Shown here piece by piece: positions 41,110 through 49,640 of a stretch of 64,000 nt of DNA. Position 1 is the stretch's first letter; each line of letters starts with the position of its first letter. The stretch covers positions 186,001-250,000 of the forward strand of contig CP143259.1 in NCBI GenBank assembly GCA_036321625.1, read 5' to 3'. A program made the translations under genes and the position numbers. The stretch comes from Peptoniphilaceae bacterium AMB_02 (lineage in GTDB: Bacteria; Bacillota; Clostridia; Tissierellales; Peptoniphilaceae). The notes under the pieces were generated by a model. It did no database searches, had not been told where the DNA came from, and saw only the letters and a list, made by a program, of their open reading frames with translations.

Positions 41110-41214
41110 GGCTCCATCTTTTGGCAGTCGAATTCTAGCCAATCACCTTATTCTTGGGAATTCTTTGCATATAACCTACCATAATTTCAAAGTGCATCTA
41201 AATTGGGAAGGGGT
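41110..41214 (+). repeat. Dispersed intergenic repeat, left-module copy 5
   Basis: GGCTCCATCTTTTGGCAGTCGAATTCTAGCCAATCACC and the following GGGAATTCTTTGCAT...AACCTACC block recur at 60488-60600 in the last copy. Only this module is present here, 32 bases after copy 4. Confidence 0.75.
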
Positions 41215-41374
41215 TGAAATCAAGGATTTTAATCTACTTTGTCAACGGTTTAAATTATAAGATATTTATTTTAAAGGATAGAAAACGGACAAATTCAACA
41301 TAAAAATATATTTATTAGAAACTCTAATTATTTGGGTAAATATATACTAGAATTTAAAGAAAGAGGTGAATGAT

Positions 41375-41926
41375 ATGCCATGGGGTTGGATTATATTAGG
41401 ATTGGTTTTAGCAGCAGGAGCTTATTTAATTTCAACACAGAGAGAATTCATTAAAATGGATGAAATAAATCAAAATGCAATGTCGCAAATTGGTGTTCAG
41501 CAAAATGCAAGGTGGAATGCGCTTACTAATTTGGTAAATGCAGCGAGGTCCTATGCGAATTTCGAGAAAGATGCATTATCAGAGATTATTTCAAAACGTA
41601 TACAAATTACAGGAAATTCTACTACTCAAGAGGTCAATCAACAAGAGGGAGTATTAAATCAGGCATTGGGAAGACTGATTGCAGTTGCTGAAAATTACCC
41701 TCAGTTAAAGGCTTCAGAGCATTATACACTTGCTATGAATAGTATAAACAATTATGAAAGGGATGTTAAAACTTCTAAAATGGTATATAACGATACTGTA
41801 ACTAAATGGAACAGATTGGTAAGAAGTTTTCCGTCCAGTATTGCGGCAATGATATTCGGATTTTCTGCTAGAGGATATCTACAGACTGCAGATGAAAAAC
41901 AAGAATATCCCGATCTTGATTTTTAA
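41375..41926 (+). CDS. LemA family protein
   Basis: A 183-residue LemA-family protein: one N-terminal membrane helix (GWIILGLVLAAGAYLIS) and a long helical soluble domain with ARWNALTNLVNAARSYANFE and NNYERDVKTSKMVYND. LemA proteins have no settled biochemical role and usually sit beside DUF2207 or TPM-domain proteins, as here. The ATG at 41375 with AAGAGGTG is preferred to GTG 41366, which overlaps that site. Confidence 0.9.
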   Translation: MPWGWIILGLVLAAGAYLISTQREFIKMDEINQNAMSQIGVQQNARWNALTNLVNAARSYANFEKDALSEIISKRIQITGNSTTQEVNQQEGVLNQALGRLIAVAENYPQLKASEHYTLAMNSINNYERDVKTSKMVYNDTVTKWNRLVRSFPSSIAAMIFGFSARGYLQTADEKQEYPDLDF

Positions 41927-41938
41927 CGAGGAATAAGC

Positions 41939-43759
41939 ATGAAAAAAGTTGTTAGAATAATTGGAATTTTGGTTTTAATATTCACGCTGATTTTCCAAAT
42001 AGGTGCATCGGCTGATTCTGAAAGAATTAGGTCGATTGATGTGGATGTTGTACTTGATGACGATGGAACCGCAAAAGTTACACAAGTATGGGATATTTAT
42101 ACTTCTAAGGGTACTGAGTTTTTTATCCCCATAACTCATTTAAATCATATGGAAATAGAAAACTTCAGGGTCTTTGATGAAACCGGTAGAGAATTCGAAT
42201 TTGTAGAAAACTGGGATATAAACGGCAGCCTTGATGATAAAGCATATAAGTGCGGATATAACAGGATTGACGATGGTGTTGAGCTTTGTTGGGGTAAGGG
42301 ATCCTATGGAGATCATAAATACACCATCAGTTGGGATTATAAGAATGCCGTACAATCCTTTACAGACTATGACGGATTTAATATCAGATTTATAAATGAC
42401 CAAATGAAACCTACGCCGGAGAGCATTAGTATAAGTATATCAAAACCAGGCACTCCTTTTACAAATGAAAATACCAGGATTTGGGCTTTTGGATATCAAG
42501 GTGAGATTCTGTTTCAAGAGGATGGAGTTGTAAGAGGAAAATCCAATAGATCTCTGTACAGTAATGAATATATGAATATCATGATGAGTTTCGAAAAGGG
42601 TATATTTAATCCTCAGGTCACTAATAACAACTCATTTGATACACTAAAAGATGTTGCAATGGAAGGGGCAAAACCATACGAAGAAGATGTGGATAGTACC
42701 GGAGAAAAGCCGGGTGGAGCCGGTATTTCAAGTCCCAGGAATTTTAGGCCGAGCAATGTATTTCCTATAATCATCGGTATTCAGATATTTCTCGTGTCTA
42801 TATTCATAGCCACCATATTGAACAGAAAGGCTTTTGGTAACAGGATACCTTATATTAAAGACGGGAAAAAGATATTTTTGTATCCTAAGAATCTGCCTTC
42901 TAAACCGAAAAACAATGATATAGATTATTACAGAGAACCTCCTTTCGGAGAAGAACTTCATGTACTTTACTATGTCAGAAATCTATATGATAAGAACGAA
43001 CCATGGGCTGATTTAGTAGCATCATATATTTTAAGATGGATAAGAAGTGAATGCATAGTACCGCAGGAGATGACGGCTACAAAAGGCTTAATCTTTAAGA
43101 AAGAAGTCAAAAAAGTAAATATGGTAATTATCAATACGCCCGATTTTGAAAGTAATTCTGAGTCGGAAATGTGGAGATTTATCAGATCAGCAGCAGGTAG
43201 TGATGGAATCCTTGAAGAAAAAGAATTTCAGAAATATGCAGAAAAGAACCATACTAAAATCAAAAAGTGGAGAGATAATATCGCCGTCGAAGGTGGAGCT
43301 GAGTACTTGAGAATGGGTGGATTGGAAATTGTGGAAGCATCCAAGAACAAAGCAAACACGAACCTTACTCCTAATGGAGAACAGGGCATAAGAAACTATT
43401 TCGGTTTTAAAAAGTTCTTGTCTGATTTTACGATAATTGCAGAAAGAGGAATAAAAGAGGTTCATCTTTGGGATGAATATTTGATAAATGCTACTGCCAT
43501 GGGATTAGGAGAAGAAGTATCCAAGCAAATGGAATCAATCCTGCCTTCCTATGTCTTTGGTAAAGGCGAAATAAGAGACAATACTATTTCAAATTATTAT
43601 ACGAACTACGCCATATTCAACACTGTAAACAGTTTTGCCAAGCATGGTTCACGAGGATATGCTACTGCTACATCATCTTCAAGTGGTGGTGGAGGCTCAT
43701 CCTTCTCAGGTGGCGGTGGAGGATTCTCAGGAGGAGGATCCGGCGGCGGAAGTCGTTAG
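41939..43759 (+). CDS. DUF2207 membrane protein with Gly/Ser-rich tail
   Basis: A 606-residue protein with a signal peptide (IIGILVLIFTLIFQIGASAD), an extracytoplasmic DUF2207 domain (about 28-210; SIDVDVVLDDDGTAKVTQVW), a membrane helix near residue 275 (VFPIIIGIQIFLVSIFIATIL), a long cytoplasmic part with tryptophan-rich helices and a C-terminus of repeated GGGGS/FSGGGGG. This whole plan is standard for LemA partners. It starts 12 bases after lemA. Function unknown; envelope maintenance is a common guess. Confidence 0.9.
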   Translation: MKKVVRIIGILVLIFTLIFQIGASADSERIRSIDVDVVLDDDGTAKVTQVWDIYTSKGTEFFIPITHLNHMEIENFRVFDETGREFEFVENWDINGSLDDKAYKCGYNRIDDGVELCWGKGSYGDHKYTISWDYKNAVQSFTDYDGFNIRFINDQMKPTPESISISISKPGTPFTNENTRIWAFGYQGEILFQEDGVVRGKSNRSLYSNEYMNIMMSFEKGIFNPQVTNNNSFDTLKDVAMEGAKPYEEDVDSTGEKPGGAGISSPRNFRPSNVFPIIIGIQIFLVSIFIATILNRKAFGNRIPYIKDGKKIFLYPKNLPSKPKNNDIDYYREPPFGEELHVLYYVRNLYDKNEPWADLVASYILRWIRSECIVPQEMTATKGLIFKKEVKKVNMVIINTPDFESNSESEMWRFIRSAAGSDGILEEKEFQKYAEKNHTKIKKWRDNIAVEGGAEYLRMGGLEIVEASKNKANTNLTPNGEQGIRNYFGFKKFLSDFTIIAERGIKEVHLWDEYLINATAMGLGEEVSKQMESILPSYVFGKGEIRDNTISNYYTNYAIFNTVNSFAKHGSRGYATATSSSSGGGGSSFSGGGGGFSGGGSGGGSR

Positions 43760-43776
43760 TAAGTAAAATGTGAGAT

Positions 43777-44718
43777 ATGAAAAAGTTCAAAATTCTATTT
43801 TTATTATTATTAAGTTTAATACTAATATCATGTAGCAGAATCGATGCTGAACCTGAGCTCGATTCTGCTTTTGATGCAGAAAATAAAGAAGATCCAAATG
43901 ACAAAATATATACTGAAATACAAGAGGAAATAGAAGTAAAAATAGAAAGTGATGCAGACGAAGAAGCAAAAAAACCGGATGAATTAATTGTCGAAAATAC
44001 CATAGATACGGAAACTATAATTGAAAAATATAAAGATAGTGAATCTAAACATTGGGGAGATCAAATAGAAGGGATTTACTACAGACTTGCAACCGATGAA
44101 AAAATAGCAGCACTGACATTTGATGCATGTGGCGGAAGTGAGACTGCAAATGGTTATGATATAGAGATTATAGAATTCTTAAAACGTAAGAAGATACCGG
44201 CTACACTTTTTGTAACAAAACCATGGATAGAGGCAAATGAAGAAGCATTCAAAGACATAATCTCTGAACCGCTCTTTGAAATAGGCAATCATGGGAATGA
44301 GCATAGACCATTATCAGTAATTACAAGAACTGCCTATGGAATTGAATCTACCTCATCTGTTAGAGAGGCAATAGATGAAATAATGATAAGTTCAAAGTTT
44401 ATTGAAAGTAAAACCAATAAAATACCACAATATTTCAGATCAGGCACAGCTTATACCGACGATGTTTCTCTTGAAATTTTAAAAGACTTGAAAATGAAAT
44501 TTATTGGCTATGATATTGCAGCCGATGCAGGTGCAACGCTAAATGGTTCTGAAATTCTTGGAGAATTTCAAAAAATAAGACCGGGATCGATAATCCTAAT
44601 GCATTTCAACCATCCTGAAAGCCAGTCATACGAAGGACTGGTCAAAGGTGTAGAGTTCTTGGAAAACCAGGGCTACAAGTTTGGAAAATTATCGGACTTC
44701 GAACTGATTGGACACTAA
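43777..44718 (+). CDS. Polysaccharide deacetylase lipoprotein (NodB domain)
   Basis: A 313-residue lipoprotein: signal with lipobox LISCS, an acidic linker to about residue 95, then a NodB deacetylase domain. Motif 1 is ALTFDACGG (catalytic Asp), motif 2 HGNEH (metal histidines), and RSGTAYTD and IILMHFNHPES correspond to later motifs. It may deacetylate peptidoglycan or a surface polysaccharide. It begins 17 bases after the DUF2207 gene, so the three envelope genes may be one operon. Confidence 0.88.
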   Translation: MKKFKILFLLLLSLILISCSRIDAEPELDSAFDAENKEDPNDKIYTEIQEEIEVKIESDADEEAKKPDELIVENTIDTETIIEKYKDSESKHWGDQIEGIYYRLATDEKIAALTFDACGGSETANGYDIEIIEFLKRKKIPATLFVTKPWIEANEEAFKDIISEPLFEIGNHGNEHRPLSVITRTAYGIESTSSVREAIDEIMISSKFIESKTNKIPQYFRSGTAYTDDVSLEILKDLKMKFIGYDIAADAGATLNGSEILGEFQKIRPGSIILMHFNHPESQSYEGLVKGVEFLENQGYKFGKLSDFELIGH

Positions 44719-44884
44719 CCTACTTTTTAGAGTTCTTAAATATATAACATTTGCAATAATACTTTTTGGGTAAATATATTATTAGTAAAACTAAAATTAT
44801 AGCTATTGTGATTGATTATAATAGTTGACTTTATACCGGAGATGAAGAAACAGAATCCAAAGAAGAAGTCAAGTCCAAATTAGT
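44719..44884 (+). other. Intergenic flank left of the IS256-type element
   Basis: No convincing gene. A 13-codon frame (ATG AAG AAA CAG...) ends at TAG just before the element. The sequence is AT-rich, with no strong hairpin for the deacetylase gene. Confidence 0.35.
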
Positions 44885-46450
44885 GTGTAAATTGTTTTAT
44901 CTTACCTTTTGATTAGCAGTTTCATTTTTTTGATTTGTTGTAGATTTGGAGCCTGAGGTATTACATCAGCCACCCGAAGGGCTTGGCCTTGTGGCAAGTA
45001 CTTAAAAAATGGTACACTAAAAAAACGAAGGAAAATTACACCATTTTGTTGTGAGTTTATCGCCTTCGGTGGTTAACACTTACCGTTTTTTAAGTTCTTG
45101 GTGCAAGGCTGGCGGTGCATTAGCTTAAACTCAGACTTATGCAACTACCTTTGTAGGTTCAACTTGTTGAAGCTCGGCTTGATCTTGCTTGGATTCATGG
45201 TATTCATGCATATCCAACCATATTCTCCCGCTACTCCATTTCTCATCTAAATCAATTAATATTGCTCCAATTAAACGGTTCATGGATTCATCGTTTGGGA
45301 ATATTCGTATTACTCGTTCTCTACGACGAATCTCTTGATTTAGACGTTCAATGATATTTGATGTCCTTAATCTTTTTCGATACTTTATTGGAATATTTAA
45401 TACTTGGGTTATGTCGTCAAAACCAGCATCTAGTAATTCCATAGCCTTTGGTGCAGTATTTGAGTATTCATCAAGGATATCATTTAATACTGTTCTGGCA
45501 ACTTCTGTAGTTGGCGCATCATAAAGCTCTCTTAATCGATTTTTTATCTCAGGCTGTAGTCTAGTAGGACATACATCAAGTATGTTTCTACTAAAATGTG
45601 TTTGACACCTCTGCCATGAGCTGCCTTGAAACTCTTTAAGGATTGCAGATTTTAAGCCTTTATGTGAATCACTAACAACTATATCAACATTTGATAATCC
45701 TCTATCCTTTAATGATGAAAAGAAGTTTCTCCATCCTAGTTCAGTCTCACTATCACCACACATAAAACCAAGAATTTCACGGATACCGTCAGAGCGAACT
45801 CTACTCAATCATTAGAGCTTTGCTTCTAACTTTTCCTGCATCTCTTGATTTTAAATACATAGCATCAACTACGATAAAAGGATATTGTGACTCTAATGGT
45901 CTGTTTCGAAACTCATCAACTAAAGGATCCAAGTTTGAACAGAGGTTTGATACTGTTGATTTTGAAAATGATGTTCCACATAATTCTTCGGTGATTTTTG
46001 TTACTTTTCTTGTGGAGACACCCTGGATTACCATCTCCATCATAGCCAGTACAAAAGCTTGTTCATTTCGTTGATATCGATTGAATAAATCAGGAGAAAA
46101 CTCACCACCCCTAACTCTTGGTACTAGCAATTCTAACGTTCCTACACGAGTTTTAATTTGTCTAACTCTAGAACCGTTCCTGTAACATGTACGTTCTTCA
46201 GTACGTTCATAAGGCTTAGCTCCGATTGCCTCAGTAACTTGAGCCTCTAAAACTTGGTTTAAAATTGATTCTAAGAGTTTTGCAATAGCATTTTCTTTAG
46301 CTGAAGCTGAAAATAAACCTTTAATTATTTCTGAATCTAGTGTAAAATATAGCCAGACCATCTCTTTTACCTCCTGGTTAGTTTTGTGGTGAAACTATTA
46401 TACCAAAAGGTTGGGGATGGTTCATATTTTTTTGTAAAACTAATTTACAC
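44885..46450. mobile_element. IS256-family insertion sequence, decayed
   Basis: The element is bounded by GTGTAAATTGTTTTA (44885 rightwards) and its imperfect inverse TAAAACTAATTTACAC (ending 46450), around an IS256-type transposase on the minus strand. No matching 8-9 bp target duplication is visible at these limits. The transposase is frameshifted, so the copy is probably immobile. Between the left end and the transposase stop are about 250 noncoding bases with a GAAGGCGATAAAC-type dyad. Confidence 0.75.
45137..46361 (-). pseudogene. IS256-family transposase, frameshifted
   Basis: Two frames together give a mutator-type transposase of normal length (about 400 residues). The N-terminal part (46361-45801) has AIGAKPYERTEERTCYRNG, RVGTLELLVPRVRGGEF and the first catalytic Asp in VVDAMYLKSRD. 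The C-terminal part (45808-45137) has REILGFMCGDSETE, the second Asp in DIVVSDSHKGL, CQTHFSRNI and the Glu-region SNIIERLNQEIRRR. They break at about 45801-45808, between SKALMI and VRSDGIREIL. The start near 46361 follows AGGAGG-like sequence. Confidence 0.88.
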
Positions 46451-46460
46451 CATTATATAG

Positions 46461-46634
46461 ACTTTATCCAGAAGGAGCATTACTAAATTATTATTTGTTG
46501 TAATCAGTTTATTAATAATAACGGCAAATATGACTATTGCTTACCAATGTAAAAATATAATTAATAGTAAATACGATTATGAAATCAATGATGCTAGTTT
46601 ATTAAGGAAAGCTTCTGAAAAGAAGAATATATAA
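46461..46634 (+). pseudogene. Possible gene remnant beside the IS256 element
   Basis: An open stretch reads a hydrophobic segment (KLLFVVISLLIITANMTIAY) followed by a polar tail ending in SEKKNI. It has no proper start codon and begins just after a TAG next to the IS end. It looks like the secreted N-terminus of a truncated gene, but this is weak. Confidence 0.25.
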
Positions 46635-46784
46635 GTATATTCCTAAATACACACAAACTCGGACATGATTCATATTAAACAACAAGATTTAAGTTTATTT
46701 ATTAAATCCTAAAACCTGGTATTGTAATATGATATACTGAATACAAGTTTTAATTCAATAAATCATAATAAAGGGGTAAAAAGT

Positions 46785-47057
46785 ATGAAGTTTATAAAAC
46801 AAATTGATCTGCAGACAATCACCAGTATTGTATTATTATTTATATTGAATAGACTTGGTGTTATAAATCTTATGTTCTTCTTGATGCTAGCTCCTCAGTT
46901 GTTAATAATACGAATGATAGGAGGAGCTCTGAGTGACAATAGAAAGGATTATGACCATCAAGGTCTTATGAATGTTAAAAATGTTAAAATGTGGGTTGTA
47001 TATGGAACTGCGGTAATTATAGCTGGACTATTAGGCCATTATCTACAATTTCTATAA
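46785..47057 (+). CDS. Small membrane protein, hypothetical
   Basis: A 90-residue protein with two or three hydrophobic segments (ITSIVLLFILNRLGVINLMF; LMLAPQLLIIRMIGG; WVVYGTAVIIAGLLGHYL) split by a polar loop (SDNRKDYDHQG). AAAGGGG precedes the ATG by seven bases and a clear terminator follows, so the gene is probably real. No family recognised. Confidence 0.6.
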   Translation: MKFIKQIDLQTITSIVLLFILNRLGVINLMFFLMLAPQLLIIRMIGGALSDNRKDYDHQGLMNVKNVKMWVVYGTAVIIAGLLGHYLQFL

Positions 47058-47064
47058 TTAGAGG

Positions 47065-47092
47065 AAACCAATCAGTTTGATTGGTTTTTTAG
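47065..47092 (+). terminator. Terminator after the small membrane protein gene
   Basis: AACCAATCA and TGATTGGTT form a 9-bp stem around GTT, followed by T residues. Confidence 0.88.
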
Positions 47093-47149
47093 TTTGAAAT
47101 TTCTACTAGTTTTTAATTTTTTAGTAAGCCTTATTATAAATTATAGCCT

Positions 47150-47178
47150 TTGCAATGAAGCATGTTATATATTACAAT
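47150..47178 (+). promoter_or_regulatory. Promoter of the citC-citXG operon
   Basis: TTGCAA (47150-47155), a 17-base spacer and TACAAT (47173-47178), each one mismatch from consensus (TTGACA has two). The citC start is 30 bases downstream. Confidence 0.6.
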
Positions 47179-47207
47179 GAAAACAAGAGATAAAAACGGA
47201 GGGCATT

Positions 47208-48188
47208 ATGTATACTTGCGTTAGATTGAATGCGGAAAATAAAAGTGTGAAGGACAGATTGATAAAATTTTTAGCTGATTTTGAGCTTAGCTATGAACCA
47301 TTAGACTCCCTTTATGTCGTGCTCGATTCAAATGATAAATGGTATGCAACCGGAGGCAGGAGCGGGAATGTACTAAAGGGTTTCGCCGTTCTAGATGATT
47401 ATAGAAGCGAAGGCTTTTTTGATTTGATACTGTCATCGCTTGTTACAGAGAGCTATAAATACGGATTGGATTCACTATATGTATTTACTAAAAGAGAATA
47501 TTCGATGATTTTTAAAAGTTTTGGATTTGACGAATTAGCTCATACAAAGGTCAGCTCACTTTTAATGCGTAGTGATCATGGGGTTGATAAAATGCTCGAT
47601 GAGCTATGTATTGAAACTGTCTCTGATGAGAGAGTGGGAGCAATAGTCATGAATGCAAATCCATTTACTAATGGACATAGGTATCTGGTTGAGGTGGCTT
47701 CGTCCAAAGTAGATAAATTGCTTGTTTTCGTCGTTCAAAATGATGCTTCTACATTTTCTTTCAAAGACAGATTCGAGATGGTCAAGAGAGGATGTACAGA
47801 CTTTAAAAATGTCCAAGTAATACCAAGTACGGATTTGATAATTTCTCAAGCTACTTTCCCGTCTTATTTTATAAAAGAAAAGGAATTGATCAGTTCTGAA
47901 CATGCAAAGATAGATGCAGGTGTTTTTAAGAGGTTCTTTGTGCCTAGATTTAATATTGGGGTTAGATTTCTTGGATCTGAGCCTATAGATGTAAGTACTG
48001 CTATTTACAATGAAGTACTAACAAATACCCTTCCTCCTGAGTGCGAGGTGGAAGTCGTTGAAAGACTAAAGAGTAGTGATACCGTAATAAGTGCTTCAAT
48101 TGTCAGAAGACTTTTAAAAGAAGGTAGAATCGAAGAAATCACAAGTTATGTACCAAAGACTACCTATGAGTATTTGAAGGGAATTTAA
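47208..48188 (+). CDS. citC: [Citrate (pro-3S)-lyase] ligase CitC
   Basis: CitC acetylates the prosthetic group of citrate lyase acyl carrier protein, switching the enzyme on. At 326 residues it has the GNAT-like N-terminal part and a C-terminal nucleotidylyltransferase domain with the T-x-G-H motif in MNANPFTNGHRYLVEVA, plus VVQNDASTFSFKDRFEMVKRG and the later VGVRFLGSEP-like block. The lyase subunits citD, citE and citF are not in the window. It is followed two bases later by citXG. Confidence 0.9.
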   Translation: MYTCVRLNAENKSVKDRLIKFLADFELSYEPLDSLYVVLDSNDKWYATGGRSGNVLKGFAVLDDYRSEGFFDLILSSLVTESYKYGLDSLYVFTKREYSMIFKSFGFDELAHTKVSSLLMRSDHGVDKMLDELCIETVSDERVGAIVMNANPFTNGHRYLVEVASSKVDKLLVFVVQNDASTFSFKDRFEMVKRGCTDFKNVQVIPSTDLIISQATFPSYFIKEKELISSEHAKIDAGVFKRFFVPRFNIGVRFLGSEPIDVSTAIYNEVLTNTLPPECEVEVVERLKSSDTVISASIVRRLLKEGRIEEITSYVPKTTYEYLKGI

Positions 48189-48190
48189 CA

Positions 48191-49438
48191 ATGAATATAC
48201 CGGAATTAAGGGAAAGAAGAGAGAAGTTCATAAAAAGCTGTATAGGAAAATATAGAAAACCAATGGTTTGTATTAAACCAAATTTTCCAGGAGCTGAAAA
48301 GAGGAATATCTATTCGAATTATGCATCTTATAAAATATATGAGGAATTAAGCAAAGTATTAGATATTATTGAAAAGGATCATGAGTTTGAGGCAGAAGGA
48401 CTGGTCTTTTATTTGAGGGTTGATGGATCTGCTTCAGACATAAAATCAAAATCTATTGAAATTGAAACATTTCACGATTTGGGAAGGTTAATCGACATAG
48501 ATGTTTATGATACAGATGCGAACCAGATATCCAGAGAGGGATTTGGGCTACCTCGCAGGAAGTGCTTTATTTGCGATAATGATTCGGTTATCTGCTCCAG
48601 AGCTATGTCACATACTAAGGAAGATATAGTTGAGTTCTACAGAAAGACCGTATTAGACTATATATTGAAGTCCGATGATGAGATACTCAGGATAGCAGAG
48701 TTTTCGCTACTTAATGAACTGATGAGAAGTGTCTCACTCGGAACTGTGATCCCAAGGACCAATGGATGTCATAGCGACATGGACATGTATACATTTTTTG
48801 AAAGCATAAAAGCGGTTTCAAAAGGACTTAATAAAATAAGTAAAGCGGATACGGAATCTTTTAAAACGCTTAGAGCTTTTGGTTTGGAACTTGAGAAAAA
48901 AATGTTTAGAGCTACGTCAGGAATAAATACTCATAAGGGTATAATATTTGCATTTCTATTAATATTTGGAGGACTTATCTGCTCAGGTTCTTTTGATGAA
49001 CTTAGTGAGGAAATAGCGAAACTTGCAATTGATAGTTTAGATGATTTTAAAAACACTGACACAAATGGTTTAAGGGTTTACAATTTGCATGGAATCAAAG
49101 GAGCCAGAGGAGAGGCTGTGTCAGGATATAAAAATGCCTTTTTGAAGTATATTGCTCAGTTTAGAGCTACAGAAGATTTGGATGAGACTTTTTTAGCCAT
49201 TGCTTATGAAACTGAAGATACCAATATAATTCATAGAGCAGGGCTCGACGTATACTTGAAATATAAGGATAAACTTAAAGCTACTTTGAACAATCGTAAA
49301 GCCTTGAATGAACTTGAAGATTTTTGCGTGAATTTTGGCATATCTGCCGGTGGCTCTGCGGATATGATTAGCATCACATTGTTATTATTCCTTATAGAAG
49401 ATAACTATGAGACTATACTGGGACTCTTTGATTTTTAA
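48191..49438 (+). CDS. citXG: CitX-CitG fusion: citrate lyase prosthetic-group synthesis and transfer
   Basis: A 415-residue bifunctional protein. Residues 1 to about 165 are CitX, which attaches phosphoribosyl-dephospho-CoA to the acyl carrier (LIDIDVYD; LPRRKCFICDND; SRAMSHTKE). The rest is CitG, which makes triphosphoribosyl-dephospho-CoA (GTVIPRTNGCHSDMDMYTF; RATSGINTHKGIIFAF; HGIKGARGEAVSGY; GGSADMISITL). The natural fusion occurs in other bacteria. Together with citC the genes form a complete activation set whose lyase target is not encoded beside them. Confidence 0.9.
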   Translation: MNIPELRERREKFIKSCIGKYRKPMVCIKPNFPGAEKRNIYSNYASYKIYEELSKVLDIIEKDHEFEAEGLVFYLRVDGSASDIKSKSIEIETFHDLGRLIDIDVYDTDANQISREGFGLPRRKCFICDNDSVICSRAMSHTKEDIVEFYRKTVLDYILKSDDEILRIAEFSLLNELMRSVSLGTVIPRTNGCHSDMDMYTFFESIKAVSKGLNKISKADTESFKTLRAFGLELEKKMFRATSGINTHKGIIFAFLLIFGGLICSGSFDELSEEIAKLAIDSLDDFKNTDTNGLRVYNLHGIKGARGEAVSGYKNAFLKYIAQFRATEDLDETFLAIAYETEDTNIIHRAGLDVYLKYKDKLKATLNNRKALNELEDFCVNFGISAGGSADMISITLLLFLIEDNYETILGLFDF

Positions 49439-49445
49439 TTAAGTA

Positions 49446-49457
49446 TGATTTAAATCA
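49446..49457 (+). promoter_or_regulatory. Upstream FNR-like dyad
   Basis: TGATTTAAATCA is a perfect palindrome of the FNR half-site type. It lies 90 bases upstream of the second site at 49534-49549, just after citXG and before its terminator. Confidence 0.4.
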
Positions 49458-49481
49458 CATTAAATGAACATTTAAGAAGAA

Positions 49482-49514
49482 AAGTTGAAATAATATAAGT
49501 TTCAGCTTTTTTTT
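49482..49514 (+). terminator. Terminator after citXG
   Basis: AAGTTGAAA pairs with TTTCAGCTT (one G-T wobble-type mismatch) and is followed by nine T residues. Confidence 0.75.
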
Positions 49515-49533
49515 ATTAAAAAAATAATCACTA

Positions 49534-49576
49534 TGTGATTGACCTCACGGAAATAATTCATTTTTAGTCATATAAT
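49534..49576 (+). promoter_or_regulatory. pflB promoter with CRP/FNR-type site at about -41.5
   Basis: TGTGA-N6-TCACG (49534-49549) fits the CRP-type consensus with one mismatch. TATAAT stands at 49571-49576 and no -35 box is present. With a start near 49583, the site is centred at -41.5, the textbook position of a class II CRP/FNR-family activator. Anaerobic or carbon-source activation of pflB is inferred. Confidence 0.6.
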
Positions 49577-49640
49577 ATGTACAAGATTAAAAATAAAGGA
49601 TTGTATATCTTAAATATAAATGAATTATAGGAGGAAATTT

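Noticed and set aside
45801-45808. Programmed frameshifting to make the IS256 transposase
   Set aside because: IS256-family transposases are normally encoded in one frame; no slippery sequence is present, so decay is more likely.
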